The position numbers and the translations under genes are program-made. 64,000 nt of DNA from Streptomyces verrucosisporus (GTDB taxonomy: Bacteria > Actinomycetota > Actinomycetes > Streptomycetales > Streptomycetaceae), in the NCBI RefSeq assembly GCF_017114865.1, contig NZ_JADEYH010000027.1:1-64000 (forward strand), in the 5' to 3' direction. This document shows, one piece after another, positions 8,277-18,027 of this stretch. Below the pieces are notes generated by a model, which made no database searches, was not told where the DNA came from, and saw only the letters and a program-made list of their open reading frames with translations. How positions within the stretch are numbered: position 1 is the first letter of the stretch; the number at the start of each line of letters is the position of its first letter.

Positions 8277-8713
8277 GCCGGAACCTCCGCCCTCTGCCAG
8301 GTCCGCCCAAGGGCGTCGCTGTGGTCGCCACCGTGGCCGTGCTGCCGGGTACAGGGCAGGCGATCGAGCCTGGTGTCGTCGGTGTCCGGTCGGCCGTCTG
8401 TACGGTCGCCGGTCAGCGGATCGCGACCGGGGCGTCGCTCCAGACACTCGGACCCGATAAGGCTGGCGAGGACCGTGCGTAGCGGGCTGGACTCGACGTG
8501 GCTGCGTCGGCCGGCGATCTCCGCCGTGTGCTTGGCGATGAGTTCCGGAAGCTCTCTGAGCACGACCTGCGGGGCGTCAGCCTGTCGGCAGGCGGTGACC
8601 AGGTCCCCGGCCACCTTCGCGATGACCTGTTTCCCGATCGGGGTGACCTGTCCGTTCTCAACGACGAGGGTGTCCGGCGGGAGCGCGTCGATGTCAATGT
8701 CGTTGGTGGGCAT
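8273..8713 (-). CDS. Hypothetical protein (146 aa)
   Basis: ATG at 8713 has a strong GGAGGAG seven bases upstream. The first ~90 residues look folded (DALPPDTLVVENGQVTPIGK followed by helices). The last ~50 are charged and low in hydrophobics. No family is recognised. It is the first gene of a two-gene unit with the 204-residue protein; the four-base overlap suggests the products act together. Confidence 0.6.
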   Translation of the reverse strand: MPTNDIDIDALPPDTLVVENGQVTPIGKQVIAKVAGDLVTACRQADAPQVVLRELPELIAKHTAEIAGRRSHVESSPLRTVLASLIGSECLERRPGRDPLTGDRTDGRPDTDDTRLDRLPCTRQHGHGGDHSDALGRTWQRAEVPA

Positions 8714-9085
8714 GATCGTTCTCCTCCCTATCGCTGTGAAGCCAGACAGGGCCTACCCATGGGCTGACCAGGTGCCTGTGCTCCATTCGAGGGGTATCCG
8801 GCCGAGCCCCGTTACGGGGTGGTCAGGTTCCGCGCTTCTGGTGGCAGACCCAGCAGTGCGAGCAGCCGGAGCAAGGCCCGTGATCGATGGGGCCGCCGGA
8901 TTAGGGGAGGACGGAGGCCCGGAGCGCGGCACGGGGACGCGTCGCTCGGCAGGCGCGGCGGGCGCTGTCCGCCCACGTCCGTGCCGATCCGATCACCGCG
9001 AATGAGACCAGAACTGAGACCAGGGAACGACGAAGGCCCCGACCGTGACCGGTCGGGGCCTTGCGTCTGCCCTGGTGGGCGGCTG
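8714..9085. other. Non-coding tRNA-proximal junction with a direct repeat
   Basis: No convincing gene is seen. TGAGACCAG occurs twice, at 9003-9011 and 9015-9023 (12-bp period), just outside the tRNA-Ser 3' side and its hairpin. Given the integrase remnant and mobilization genes to the left, this is where an attachment-site scar would be expected. The other end of an element has not been found. Confidence 0.35.
9033..9062 (-). terminator. tRNA-Ser terminator hairpin
   Basis: Arms 9033-9045 and 9050-9062 (13 bp, loop TGAC) lie 24 bases beyond the tRNA 3' end on the minus strand. The stem is symmetrical, so it could also stop plus-strand transcripts. Confidence 0.7.
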
Positions 9086-9170
9086 CGGAGGATACGAGAT
9101 TCGAACTCGTGAGGGGTTGCCCCCAACACGCTTTCCAAGCGTGCGCCCTAGGCCTCTAGGCGAATCCTCC
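9086..9170 (-). tRNA. tRNA-Ser (anticodon GGA)
   Basis: An 85-base class II tRNA. The acceptor stem GGAGGAT pairs with ATCCTCC, with discriminator G at 9086. The anticodon loop CTTGGAAAG gives GGA (9134-9136 on the complement). A long variable arm follows, and the T-loop is GTTCGAATC. CCA is not encoded. It is a plausible integration site for the mobile element on its 3' side. Confidence 0.93.
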
Positions 9171-9275
9171 GCCGGAGACATTACATGACGCGGGGCAGTG
9201 GTTGCGAACCCGACCCCCGGGGCTGTCCCCGTCCCCCGTCCCGGGTCCGAGCACCCTCCGGTATCCGGTAGGCTT

Positions 9276-9370
9276 GGCGCAGCCCCTCACGTGGCGCCAT
9301 CTCGCTGAACTCCCCCAGGGCCGGAAGGCAGCAAGGGTAGGTGAGCTCTGGCGGGTGCGTGGGGGGCGCC
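9276..9370 (+). ncRNA. ffs: Signal recognition particle RNA (small bacterial type)
   Basis: The conserved SRP core is present: CCAGGGCCGGAAGGCAGCAA (9315-9334) supplies the GGAA tetraloop and the asymmetric internal loop bound by Ffh. The ends pair (GGCGC at 9276-9280 with GCGCC at 9366-9370). The ~95-base length fits the short actinobacterial form. It lies just upstream of dnaX, a common actinobacterial neighbourhood. Exact ends are estimated from pairing. Confidence 0.9.
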
Positions 9371-9451
9371 TGACTTTCCTCCCGCCGACAAGCGCGCCCC
9401 CCGCTCCCCACAGGGGCACGGTTGTCGGCGGCGGCCTATATCGTCGGAGGC

Positions 9452-11746
9452 GTGTCGTCCCTCGCGCTGTACCGCCGCTACCGCCCCGAGGCCTTCTCCG
9501 AGGTCATCGGGCAGGAGCATGTCACCGACCCCCTCCAGCAGGCCCTCCGCAACAACCGGGTCAACCACGCGTACCTCTTCAGCGGGCCGCGCGGCTGCGG
9601 CAAGACGACCAGCGCCCGTATCCTCGCCCGCTGCCTGAACTGCGAGGAGGGTCCGACGCCGAACCCGTGCGGTGAGTGCCGGTCCTGCCGGGACCTGGCG
9701 CGCAACGGGCCCGGCTCGATCGACGTCATCGAGATCGACGCCGCGTCGCACGGAGGTGTGGACGACGCCCGCGACCTGCGCGAGAAGGCGTTCTTCGGTC
9801 CCGCCTCCAGCCGGTACAAGATCTACATCATCGACGAGGCGCACATGGTCACCCCGCAGGGCTTCAACGCCCTGCTGAAGGTGGTCGAGGAGCCCCCGGA
9901 GCACCTGAAGTTCATCTTCGCGACGACCGAGCCCGAGAAGGTCATCGGCACGATCCGGTCGCGCACCCACCACTACCCCTTCCGCCTGGTGCCGCCGGGC
10001 ACCCTGCGCGACTACCTCGCCGAGGTGTGCGAGCGCGAGGCCATCCCCGTCGAGGACGGGGTGCTGCCCCTGGTGGTGCGCGCCGGGGCCGGGTCCGTGC
10101 GTGACTCGATGTCGGTGATGGACCAGCTGCTGGCGGGCGCCGGCCCGGACGGCGTGACGTACGCCATGGCCACGGCGCTGCTGGGCTACACCGACGGCGT
10201 GCTGCTGGACTCCGTGGTGGACGCCTTCGCGGCGGGTGACGGCGCGGCGGCCTTCGAGGTGGTCGACCGGGTGATCGAGGACGGGCACGATCCACGGCGC
10301 TTCGTCGCCGACCTGCTGGAGCGGCTGCGCGATCTGGTGATCCTGTCCGCCGTGCCGGACGCCGGGGAGAAGGGCCTGATCGACGCCCCCGCCGACGTGG
10401 TGGAGAAGATGACGGCGCAGGCGTCGGTCTTCGGCCCGGCCGAGCTGAGCCGGGCGGCGGACATCGTCAACGAGGGCCTGACGGCCATGCGCGGCGCGAC
10501 CTCGCCGCGGCTGCAGCTGGAGTTGATCTGCGCCCGGGTCCTGCTGCCCGCGGCGTACGGCGACGAGCGCTCCCTCCAGGCCCGCCTGGACCGTCTGGAG
10601 CGGGGCGCGAGTCCCGCGGGCGGCCTGGCGGCGGGTGCGGGTCCGGTGGGTGCGGGTTTGGCGGGGGGAGCCCCTGCGGGGGCGCCTCCGGCGCCCCCCG
10701 CGCCGGGCGGCGGTCCGGCGGCGGCCCGTACGGCCCTGGCCGGGCAGCAGGGCGCGCCCGCACCGCAGGCCCCGCCGCCCGAACAGCCCATGCCACCTGC
10801 CCGGCCCGCACAGCCCTCCGCGCCCGCGGGGCAGCCGGAGGGCGGGCCCGCACCGGACGCCGGCAGGCGGCCCGGCGCCTGGCCGGGGGCGGCACCGGGC
10901 GGTGGCGGTCAGGCGGAGCCGCAGGCCCGCCCCGGGGCGTGGCCCGGTCAGCAGCCGGCGCAGCAGCCCGACCGGCCGCAGGACGACGGCAGGCGCCCCG
11001 GCGCCTGGCCCACTCCGGCGTCCGCCCCCGCACAGGCCCAGGCCCCGGCAGCCCCCGCGCCGCAGCCGCAGGCTCCGGCCCCCCCGGCCCAGGCCCCCGC
11101 GCCGCCCCGGGGCGGTACCGACGCCGGGCAGGGAGCCGCGCAGGTGCGGCAGATGTGGCCCGACGTCCTGGAGGCCGTCAAGGGCCGCCGCCGGTTCACC
11201 TGGATCCTGCTCAGCCAGAACGCGCACGTCGCCGGGTTCGACGGGACGACGCTCCGGCTCGGCTTCTCCAACCAGGGGGCTCGCGACAGCTTCGCCAACG
11301 GAGGCAGTGAGGAGGTGCTGAGCGCCGCGCTGGCCGACAGGTTCGGTGTGCAGTGGCGGATCGAGTCCGTCGTCGATCCCTCCGGCGGCTCCGCGCCGCC
11401 GCAGGGGCAGGCCCCGTACTCCCCCGGGGGCGCGGGGGGCTTCCGTCCGGCCGCCGCCGCGGCGCCCTCCGCACCGGCCGCGCAGCCTCCGTCCTCCGCG
11501 CCGTCCGGGCAGCAGCCGGCGCCGGCCCGGCCGCAGCCCCAGCAGTCGCAGCCCTCCCGGCCGCAGGCGCCCCAGGCGCCCGCGCCGCGCGGCGACGCCG
11601 AGCCGCCGCCCCCGCCACCCGTGGCGCCGGAGGACGACATGCCGGCCGAGGACGACCCGGATCTGGACGAGACCGCCCTGTCCGGCCACGACCTGATCGT
11701 GCGCGAGCTGGGCGCGACGGTGCTGGAGGAGCTCTACCACGAGTGA
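9452..11746 (+). CDS. dnaX: DNA polymerase III subunit gamma/tau
   Basis: 764 residues of clamp-loader ATPase. It starts [14 protein letters not shown], as in other actinobacteria. Walker A is GPRGCGKTT (~residue 45), the zinc module is CLNC...CGECRSC, Walker B is IIDEAHM, and sensor 1 is FATTEPEKV. After domain III comes a long Pro/Ala/Gln-rich linker (~residues 385-560), then a conserved tau-like domain ([18 protein letters not shown]), another Pro-rich stretch and an acidic C-terminus. GTG 9452 was chosen because homologues begin there. GGAGG at 9446-9450 is too close to serve it well, and in-frame TTG at 9422 is an alternative. No dnaX-type slippery A-run is seen. Confidence 0.95.
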   Translation: MSSLALYRRYRPEAFSEVIGQEHVTDPLQQALRNNRVNHAYLFSGPRGCGKTTSARILARCLNCEEGPTPNPCGECRSCRDLARNGPGSIDVIEIDAASHGGVDDARDLREKAFFGPASSRYKIYIIDEAHMVTPQGFNALLKVVEEPPEHLKFIFATTEPEKVIGTIRSRTHHYPFRLVPPGTLRDYLAEVCEREAIPVEDGVLPLVVRAGAGSVRDSMSVMDQLLAGAGPDGVTYAMATALLGYTDGVLLDSVVDAFAAGDGAAAFEVVDRVIEDGHDPRRFVADLLERLRDLVILSAVPDAGEKGLIDAPADVVEKMTAQASVFGPAELSRAADIVNEGLTAMRGATSPRLQLELICARVLLPAAYGDERSLQARLDRLERGASPAGGLAAGAGPVGAGLAGGAPAGAPPAPPAPGGGPAAARTALAGQQGAPAPQAPPPEQPMPPARPAQPSAPAGQPEGGPAPDAGRRPGAWPGAAPGGGGQAEPQARPGAWPGQQPAQQPDRPQDDGRRPGAWPTPASAPAQAQAPAAPAPQPQAPAPPAQAPAPPRGGTDAGQGAAQVRQMWPDVLEAVKGRRRFTWILLSQNAHVAGFDGTTLRLGFSNQGARDSFANGGSEEVLSAALADRFGVQWRIESVVDPSGGSAPPQGQAPYSPGGAGGFRPAAAAAPSAPAAQPPSSAPSGQQPAPARPQPQQSQPSRPQAPQAPAPRGDAEPPPPPPVAPEDDMPAEDDPDLDETALSGHDLIVRELGATVLEELYHE

Positions 11747-11936
11747 CGCCCCGTGCGTCCGTGCGCCCGTGCGCCCGCGTATCCGCCGGGGACGGAAACG
11801 ACCCGGGCCCGACGAGGCCAAGAGGCAGGGGAAACGCGTACGCTCAGGGGTATACGGAGTACAAGGCGGGCGCGTACGCGGCGAGCACGTGTACGCACAC
11901 GCGCACACGTCGTCGAGCGAGCCAGGAGCGAATCCC

Positions 11937-12272
11937 GTGATCCCCGGTGGTGGCCAGCCCAACATGCAGCAGTTGCTCCAGCAGGCCCAGAAGATGCAGC
12001 AGGACCTCGCCGCTGCCCAGCAGGAGCTGGCCGACACCGATGTCGAGGGATCGGCGGGAGGCGGCCTGGTGAAGGCCACGGTCTCCGGTTCCGGTGAGCT
12101 CAAGGGCCTGGTGATCGACCCCAAGGCGGTGGACCCGGAGGACACCGAGACCCTCGCCGACCTGGTCCTGGCGGCCGTCCGCGACGCGAACGCCGCCGCG
12201 CAGGAGCTCCAGCAGCAGAAGCTCGGCCCCCTCGCCCAGGGGCTGGGCGGCATGCCGGGCCTGCCTTTCTGA
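11937..12272 (+). CDS. YbaB/EbfC nucleoid-associated protein
   Basis: 111 residues from GTG 11937 behind CAGGAGCG. It has a Gln/Met-rich N-terminal helix ([19 protein letters not shown]), the strand pair [20 protein letters not shown] and a C-terminal helix ending in a Gly/Pro tail, the standard YbaB fold. It binds DNA as a dimer. Its place between dnaX and recR is the widely conserved dnaX-ybaB-recR order. Confidence 0.93.
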   Translation: MIPGGGQPNMQQLLQQAQKMQQDLAAAQQELADTDVEGSAGGGLVKATVSGSGELKGLVIDPKAVDPEDTETLADLVLAAVRDANAAAQELQQQKLGPLAQGLGGMPGLPF

Positions 12273-12397
12273 GGAAGGCCCGGCACGGACCGCGCGCCGG
12301 GTGCATGGTGCACCGAAAAGCGGAAATGAGCGTACGGTCGGCGCGGGGACCGTACGGGAGTGACAAGGGCAGAGCGGGAAGAGTGGAGTAGGCGGCC

Positions 12398-12997
12398 GTG
12401 TACGAAGGCGTGGTTCAGGACCTCATCGACGAGTTGGGCAGGCTGCCCGGCGTCGGTCCCAAGAGCGCGCAGCGGATCGCCTTCCACATCCTGCAGGCCG
12501 AACCGGCGGACGTCCGCCGCCTCGCCCACGCGCTGACCGAGGTGAAGGAGAAAGTCCGGTTCTGCGAGGTCTGCGGCAACGTCGCGGAGGCCGAGCGGTG
12601 CAGGGTCTGCCAGGACCCGCGCCGCGATCCGTCGGTCATCTGCGTCGTGGAGGAGCCCAAGGACGTCGTGGCCATCGAGCGGACGCGCGAGTTCCGGGGG
12701 CGCTACCACGTCCTCGGCGGCGCGATCAGCCCGATCGAGGGCGTGGGCCCGGACGATCTGCGGATCAGGGAACTGCTGGCCAGGCTCGCCGACGGCACCG
12801 TCACCGAGCTGATCCTGGCCACCGACCCGAACCTCGAAGGGGAGGCCACGGCCACCTACCTCGCGCGCATGGTGTCCTCCATGGGCCTGCGCGTGACCAG
12901 GCTGGCCAGCGGTCTCCCCGTCGGAGGAGACCTGGAGTACGCCGACGAGGTCACGCTGGGACGTGCCTTCGAGGGGAGAAGACTGCTCGATGTCTGA
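12398..12997 (+). CDS. recR: Recombination mediator protein RecR
   Basis: 199 residues. Helix-hairpin-helix [20 protein letters not shown], a C4 zinc finger ([18 protein letters not shown]), then a TOPRIM domain ([30 protein letters not shown]). With RecO/RecF it loads RecA onto SSB-coated gaps. The length matches the family. It overlaps the following DUF5063 gene by eight bases. Confidence 0.96.
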   Translation: MYEGVVQDLIDELGRLPGVGPKSAQRIAFHILQAEPADVRRLAHALTEVKEKVRFCEVCGNVAEAERCRVCQDPRRDPSVICVVEEPKDVVAIERTREFRGRYHVLGGAISPIEGVGPDDLRIRELLARLADGTVTELILATDPNLEGEATATYLARMVSSMGLRVTRLASGLPVGGDLEYADEVTLGRAFEGRRLLDV

Positions 12998-13691
12998 AGC
13001 CATGCCCGAGAACCACGGCCGGGACCGCAACCAGGACCTCGGCCGGGACCGCGACCAGGACCGCAGCCCGGACGACTTCGCGGTGCAGATCGCGGACCAG
13101 GTCGAGAGTTTCCTCGTGGCGGTCACCGAGGTGGCCAAGGGGGACGAGCCGGACAGCGCCGTCCCGTACCTGCTGCTGGAGGTGTCCCAGCTGCTGCTCG
13201 CGGGCGGGCGCCTCGGCGCCCACGAGGACATCGTCCCGGAGGAGCGGTACGAGCCGGACACCGGCCCGGAGCCGGACGTCGACGAGCTGCGCATGCGGCT
13301 CGCCCGGCTGCTGGACCCGGTGGACGTCTACTCGGAGGTCTTCGACCCGTACGCGCGCAGCGCCCCGGTCGCCTGCCGCATCTCCGACGACATCGCGGAT
13401 GTGGTCACCGACCTGCGCCACGGCATGGCCCACTACCGGGCCGGGCGGATCAGCGAGGCGCTGTGGTGGTGGCAGTTCTCCTACCTGTCCAACTGGGGCC
13501 CCACCGCCTCCGCCTCCCTGCGCGCCCTCCAGTCGCTGGTGGCCCACGTCCGCCTCGACACCCCCCTCGACGAGCTGGAGGGCCTGGACACGGACACCGA
13601 CGCCGACGACCTCCAGCTGGAGCGTGAGGCCGGCGCGGTGATGGCGGCGGAGATCGCCGCCCCGCTGGGCATCAAGCCAGGGCGCGACTGA
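12990..13691 (+). CDS. DUF5063 family protein
   Basis: 233 residues from ATG 12990, which lies inside the end of recR. A charged DRDQD-rich N-terminus precedes a helical domain ([40 protein letters not shown]). The domain is conserved after recR in actinobacteria and assigned to DUF5063. Function unknown. The overlap implies co-translation with recR, and a perfect hairpin follows, closing the operon. Confidence 0.85.
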   Translation: MSEAMPENHGRDRNQDLGRDRDQDRSPDDFAVQIADQVESFLVAVTEVAKGDEPDSAVPYLLLEVSQLLLAGGRLGAHEDIVPEERYEPDTGPEPDVDELRMRLARLLDPVDVYSEVFDPYARSAPVACRISDDIADVVTDLRHGMAHYRAGRISEALWWWQFSYLSNWGPTASASLRALQSLVAHVRLDTPLDELEGLDTDTDADDLQLEREAGAVMAAEIAAPLGIKPGRD

Positions 13692-13725
13692 CACGGTGAT
13701 CCGGGCCTGACGAACCTCGTACGGA

Positions 13726-13772
13726 GACCGGCCCCGGGCCGGGCGCGGGATGCGCCCGGCCCGGGGCCGGTC
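13726..13772. terminator. Perfect 21-bp hairpin terminator
   Basis: Arms 13726-13746 and 13752-13772 pair perfectly around GGGAT. It lies between the convergent recR/DUF5063 operon and the secreted FG-GAP gene and probably serves both. Confidence 0.8.
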
Positions 13773-13903
13773 CCGTCGGCCGTCGGCCGGGGTGTCCCTC
13801 GGCGGTCACCGTGGCGGCCGTGGCGGCGGCCGTGGTGGTTCCGCGCGAGGGAGCACCCCGGGGCCGGAGGCGGGGCCGGGACGGGGAAGCCGGCCGGCAG
13901 CGG

Positions 13904-16900
13904 TCAGGACAGGCTCTTGTAGCCGCCCCAGCCGGTGCCGATCTCGGTGCGCTTGGTGAAGGTGCCGTCGCCCTTGCCGTGGTTGCGGTAGAGCACGCCG
14001 TCGGTGTCCCGCACGACGATGTCGGCGTGACCGTCGCCGGTGATGTCGCCGACGCCGGCCACCGTGTCGTAGGACAGTCCCCACTTCGCGGAGACCAGGA
14101 CGCGGCTCTCCAGCAGGCCGGTGCCGGTGCCGTCGTAGCGGAAGAGGGCGCCGTCCTTGCGGTGGGCCAGCAGATCGCCGTGGCCGTCGCCGTTCAGGTC
14201 GCCGACGCCGACGATCTTGGTGTACGTCCACCCCGAGCGGATCTTCTTCCCCGCCGCCAGCGTCCCGCCGGCCTCGGCGGCGAACAGGTGGATGTCGCCG
14301 GTGGAGGTCCGGCGCGCCAGCAGGTCGGCGCGCCCGTCGCCGGTCAGGTCGCCGGGCGAGGTCAGCATGTCGTAGGCGTCCCAGCCGGTGCCCAGGCCGG
14401 TGTAGGGGGTGTCGAACCCGACCGCCTCCCCGCACTCGGGCCGGTAGCCGCGCAGCTCACCGTCCGGCATCCGCAGCAGCAGGTCGTTGCAGCGGTCGCC
14501 GTCGAGGTCGCCGAAGGAGACCGGGGTGATCCGGTTCGACCAGCCGTAGAAGCTGGTCTTGCCGGAGAAGCCGCCCGATCCGTCGCCGTGCTGGAAGGTC
14601 AGCCAGCCGCCCGTGCTGACGGTCACCAGGTCGCCCACCCCGTCCGGCTGCCTGGGCCCGGCGTGGTCGTGGCGCGCCTTGCCGGCGCCGCGCAGCACGG
14701 TCGTGCCGCCGTAGGTCAGGGCGGGGCCGTGGCCGTCGGCCGGGGTGACCGCCAGTGTCCAGTCGTACCGGCCGTCGGGCAGGAACACGTCCCGGGAAAA
14801 GCCTGGGTGGAGGCCGCGCCAGCCCACCTCCAGCCGACCGCCGGCCGCGCCGCCGGTGGAGGTGTCCACCGTCCGGCCGGTCACGGCGTCCCGCACGGTC
14901 AGCGTCCAGCGGTCGGCCGGCTTGGACAGCAGCACCGAGGTCAGTGGGCTGGGCGCGGCCTCGGCGGTGGCCGCCCACACCTCGGGGGACTTCTCCGGTG
15001 CGCCGACGGCGGTCAGCGCGCTGGTGGGCGCGCCGGAGGGCACCAGGTGGACGCGCCCCTGGTCGTCCACCCAGGCGGCGTGGCCGCCGAACTCGTCCAC
15101 CGTCCAGCGCACCCGGCGCTGCGAGTGCCCGGTGTCGGGCAGGTGGCCGATGACCCGGCCGGCGGCCGCCCCACCGGTCATGGTGGTCAGCGTCAGGTCG
15201 CCGGAGGTGCGGTCGTGGGTGACCAGGTAGCCGTTGCCCAGCAGCGCCTCACCGTCCGGTACGGCCACCGTCGTCCCCGCCTCGCGGTCGTGGACCGCCG
15301 ACGGCGCGTCACCGGAGCAGTCGACGTACAGCCACCGGCCCACGACCTGAAGCTCCTCCGGCGCGCAGTCGGCGCCGGTGTCCACCGTCGCGGCCGTCTT
15401 CTTCGCGACCAGGTCGTAGCCGGTGACGGTGCCCGGATCGGAGCCCGGGGTCCACAGCACATCGCCCCACACCGCCGCCGGGCCCGGGTCGCGGGCGAGC
15501 ACGGGATTGTCGAAGTGTCCGATGCGGTACACGGCCTGCCGTCCGGGCGCGGTGTGGAGCAGGTAGTCGCCGGACGCGTCCGTGATCTCGCCGCCCGCCT
15601 CGGCGGGGAAGGAGAAGTCGTCGTACGTCCCCCGGCTGTCGATCCTGATCGTGTCCTGTCCGTCGGCCCCCCGGTCCAGCCAGGCGATCCGTCCGTCCGC
15701 GAGACCGTGGACCCGCGCGCAGCCGGGGTCCTCCGCCGGGCAGGGCTCGTACTGGACGGGGCTGTTGTTGAACAGGGTGCGCTCGCCGAATTCGGGGGTG
15801 CCGGTCGTGGCGACGTCCCGCAGCCAGGACTCCCTGCGGCCCCGGCTGTCGTCGGTGACGACCAGCCGTCCGTGGGCCAGTGAGATTCCCCGGATCGTCA
15901 CGTCCGGGCGCGGCAGCGGTTTGAACACGGTGACGGCCGGCCTGCCGTCCTCGCCCTCGGTCACACGGTGGATGCCCCAGTCGTCCTCGCCGGTGCGGCC
16001 GACGACCACGGCGGAGTGGGAGGGGGCCTTGGTGATCTTCGGATAGGCCTTGGTGAACAGTGTGACCGCCTCGCCGCCGGTCGCCGGTACGGCTCTGACG
16101 GGCTCCGTCGCGTGGGACCTGCGGTAGACCAGCCAGTCCCCGACCGCGGCCAAGTGGTGCGCCGGGCTGACGGCGCCGCTCTCCAGCTCGACCTCGACCG
16201 GGGTCGCGGAGAGGTCGTCGCGCGGTACGGCCAGGAGGGTGTCGTCGAGGGTGCTGTACAGCACCAGGTGCTCGGTCGTCAGGACGGCGTGGCCGTAGCC
16301 GATCGCGGTCGGTACGGTCCAGCCCTCGGCCCTTCCGGTCGCACGGTCGACCAGGGCGGTCCGATACTGTCCGTCCACATAGATGAGGAAGGCCATGTGC
16401 GTCTCGTCGGCCGCTGTGGGCATGCCGATCTGGGAGCCCGGCGGCAGCCCGCCGACGACCACGGTCTCCACACTGCCGTCGGCTGCCGGGGTCAGCAGGC
16501 TCGCCTCCCTGGTCTGCGCCCCGTTCTCGTCGGTGACGGTGCGGTGGACGGCGACCGTGGAACCGAAGACGCCGTAATCCCCGTATCCCTCGGGGATCTC
16601 CAGGGTGCGCGACGTCCCCTGGGCGGCGTCCCACAGGGTGATCACTCTCCCTTCCCGCTGGGCGAGTACGTCACTGCCGGTCGACCCGGGCGAGGTGAGA
16701 CCGTGCCGTTCGGAGACAGGGACGGTCTCGCCGTCGGAGTAGCGCGTCCACCGCAGACCGGAGCGGCCCTCCATGGTGTGGAAGAAGCCCTCGGCCCCGG
16801 CGCCGTCCGTGCCCCACCGGGTCTCCGCCCTGTAGGGGACCACGGAGACGTCGGTGGTGCGCTCGGTGGCCGGGACCACCGTCTCCTGCGGGGTGTCCGC

Positions 16901-16990
16901 CGCCGCCGGGGCAGGGGCGAGGGCGAGCAGACCGGTCGCCAGCGAGAGCGCGGTGGCAGTCGCCAGGGCGAGACGGACGTGCTGGTGCAT
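13904..16990 (-). CDS. Large secreted FG-GAP/VCBS repeat protein
   Basis: 1,028 residues. A Sec signal peptide (HQHVRLALATATALSLATGL to an APAAA cleavage area) starts at ATG 16990. About 650 residues of beta-propeller-like sequence with repeated Trp/Asp-rich blades follow. The last ~350 residues carry FG-GAP/VCBS calcium-binding repeats (GVGDLNGDGHGDLLAHR, GVGDITGDGHADIVVRD, FGDLDGDRCNDLLLR). Such proteins are extracellular. The repeats resemble integrin propellers and often decorate secreted enzymes, but I see no catalytic domain. It is monocistronic. Confidence 0.85.
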   Translation of the reverse strand: MHQHVRLALATATALSLATGLLALAPAPAAADTPQETVVPATERTTDVSVVPYRAETRWGTDGAGAEGFFHTMEGRSGLRWTRYSDGETVPVSERHGLTSPGSTGSDVLAQREGRVITLWDAAQGTSRTLEIPEGYGDYGVFGSTVAVHRTVTDENGAQTREASLLTPAADGSVETVVVGGLPPGSQIGMPTAADETHMAFLIYVDGQYRTALVDRATGRAEGWTVPTAIGYGHAVLTTEHLVLYSTLDDTLLAVPRDDLSATPVEVELESGAVSPAHHLAAVGDWLVYRRSHATEPVRAVPATGGEAVTLFTKAYPKITKAPSHSAVVVGRTGEDDWGIHRVTEGEDGRPAVTVFKPLPRPDVTIRGISLAHGRLVVTDDSRGRRESWLRDVATTGTPEFGERTLFNNSPVQYEPCPAEDPGCARVHGLADGRIAWLDRGADGQDTIRIDSRGTYDDFSFPAEAGGEITDASGDYLLHTAPGRQAVYRIGHFDNPVLARDPGPAAVWGDVLWTPGSDPGTVTGYDLVAKKTAATVDTGADCAPEELQVVGRWLYVDCSGDAPSAVHDREAGTTVAVPDGEALLGNGYLVTHDRTSGDLTLTTMTGGAAAGRVIGHLPDTGHSQRRVRWTVDEFGGHAAWVDDQGRVHLVPSGAPTSALTAVGAPEKSPEVWAATAEAAPSPLTSVLLSKPADRWTLTVRDAVTGRTVDTSTGGAAGGRLEVGWRGLHPGFSRDVFLPDGRYDWTLAVTPADGHGPALTYGGTTVLRGAGKARHDHAGPRQPDGVGDLVTVSTGGWLTFQHGDGSGGFSGKTSFYGWSNRITPVSFGDLDGDRCNDLLLRMPDGELRGYRPECGEAVGFDTPYTGLGTGWDAYDMLTSPGDLTGDGRADLLARRTSTGDIHLFAAEAGGTLAAGKKIRSGWTYTKIVGVGDLNGDGHGDLLAHRKDGALFRYDGTGTGLLESRVLVSAKWGLSYDTVAGVGDITGDGHADIVVRDTDGVLYRNHGKGDGTFTKRTEIGTGWGGYKSLS

Positions 16991-17157
16991 GCGGGAACTC
17001 TCCTGCTGCCTGCGGGGACGTGGTGAGGCCCCGGCCGATGTGGGGTGCTTTCCGCCCAACAACCCTGTTCTGAGAGGAATTTGGCGCAGGGATTCCGGAC
17101 GTGTGGCCATTGGGAGACCAGCGAAGGGGCCCGAGGGTTGTACGGGAGCGCCACCGG

Positions 17158-17192
17158 GCGGGCGGCGACGGCGATGCGCCGTCGCCGCCCGC
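17158..17192 (-). terminator. 15-bp hairpin after the small-gene operon
   Basis: Arms 17158-17172 and 17178-17192, loop 17173-17177, stand 34 bases beyond the stop of the 77-residue protein on the minus strand. Confidence 0.6.
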
Positions 17193-17225
17193 CGTCGCAT
17201 CGGCCTCCCGCCTGCCGGACGGGCG

Positions 17226-17459
17226 TCAGCGCATCCACGCCCGCCAGGGGCGGTGGATGACCTCGCGGTAGGTGTGGTGGGAGGGGTTGCGGCCCGCGTG
17301 GACGAGCGCCCAGCGCTGGGCGTCCTGGAAATCGACGCCCGCCCCCGACCGCCGCCCGCACACCGCGCACTCCATCGCGTACGTGACGGGCTCCGCGTCG
17401 GGCTCGCGGTCGGGCTCCAGCGTCCAGCTCGCGAAACGGATCACACCGCGCGTGCTCAC
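17226..17459 (-). CDS. Small CxxC protein, DUF7848-like
   Basis: 77 residues from GTG 17459, overlapping the previous stop as GTGA. It contains CAVCGRRSGAG and a Trp/His/Arg-rich tail (HAGRNPSHHTYREVIHR). Proteins of this shape are common in Streptomyces next to XRE/DUF397 loci and are annotated DUF7848; the role is unknown. It is the last of three coupled small genes. Confidence 0.7.
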   Translation of the reverse strand: MSTRGVIRFASWTLEPDREPDAEPVTYAMECAVCGRRSGAGVDFQDAQRWALVHAGRNPSHHTYREVIHRPWRAWMR

Positions 17460-17671
17460 GGCAGCCTCCTGGTGCGGTCGCGGTTGATCTCGGTGACCCG
17501 GGCGCGCAGTTCCTCGCACGTCCCGGCCGGCCGCAGCGCGTCGGCCGGGCAGTCCCACTCCAGCCCCCCGCCGGGCGGCCGGAGCTGCACCAGCCCGCCC
17601 ACCGTCCCCATCACCTGCCCCACCCGGTCGCTGCGGCTGTCCACGGCGTACGAACCGACCACGGGGTTCAC
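17456..17671 (-). CDS. Small conserved hypothetical (71 aa)
   Basis: GTG at 17671 overlaps the upstream stop. It has a beta-rich core (SRSDRVGQVMGTVGGLVQLR, then PPGGGLEWDCP) and a basic C-terminal helix. The pattern recurs in Streptomyces small-gene clusters facing XRE regulators. Function unknown. It is coupled to both neighbours by four-base overlaps. Confidence 0.7.
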   Translation of the reverse strand: MNPVVGSYAVDSRSDRVGQVMGTVGGLVQLRPPGGGLEWDCPADALRPAGTCEELRARVTEINRDRTRRLP

Positions 17672-17913
17672 TCCTCCTCACCCTCCGTGACGGGCCGCGC
17701 GAGCGCGGCGGCCAGCCGCCGCGCCGTGGCGGGGGTGCAGCGGCCCAGTTCCACCAGCGGCGGATCGGTCGTCTCGCCCGCGTACGAGACGAGGTCCACG
17801 CGCAGCGAGGGGAGCGTGACACCCGCGCCGAGCAGCGCCTTCCGCAGCTCGTCCACCGCCTCCTCCGCGACGCCGAGCCGTTCACGATCGGGCTGTCGTC
17901 CTGTCACGACCAC
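17668..17913 (-). CDS. Small hypothetical (81 aa), first gene of the three-gene unit
   Basis: GTG at 17913 was chosen because AGGAGG lies six bases upstream; the in-frame ATG at 17931 would place that SD inside the gene. It is helical (VAEEAVDELRKALLGAGVTL) followed by a strand region (LRVDLVSYAG), and ends in an acidic EGEEE tail overlapping the next start. It is divergent from the XRE regulator at 18028, 114 bases away, suggesting shared regulation. Confidence 0.65.
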   Translation of the reverse strand: MVVTGRQPDRERLGVAEEAVDELRKALLGAGVTLPSLRVDLVSYAGETTDPPLVELGRCTPATARRLAAALARPVTEGEEE

Positions 17914-18027
17914 GCCTGGCCTCCTGTGCATGCCGAGAGTTTCCGAATGGATACCCACAGTGGCGGCCGAAAGCTAAGCTCGCCAGAGTTAGACCGATGC
18001 GGTGAACCTTGTTGGGGGAGTGACGCC

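Noticed and set aside
10600-11120. Programmed frameshift in dnaX producing gamma
   Set aside because: No A-rich slippery sequence or suitable stop; the region is a Pro/Ala/Gln linker read in one frame.
9287-13294. 1,335-codon open frame antisense to dnaX, ybaB and recR
   Set aside because: A codon-bias shadow of three clear plus-strand genes; it lacks domain-like sequence.
13811-15883. 690-codon plus-strand frame opposite the FG-GAP gene
   Set aside because: Gly/Val/Ala/Gln-rich shadow of a gene with signal peptide and FG-GAP repeats on the minus strand.
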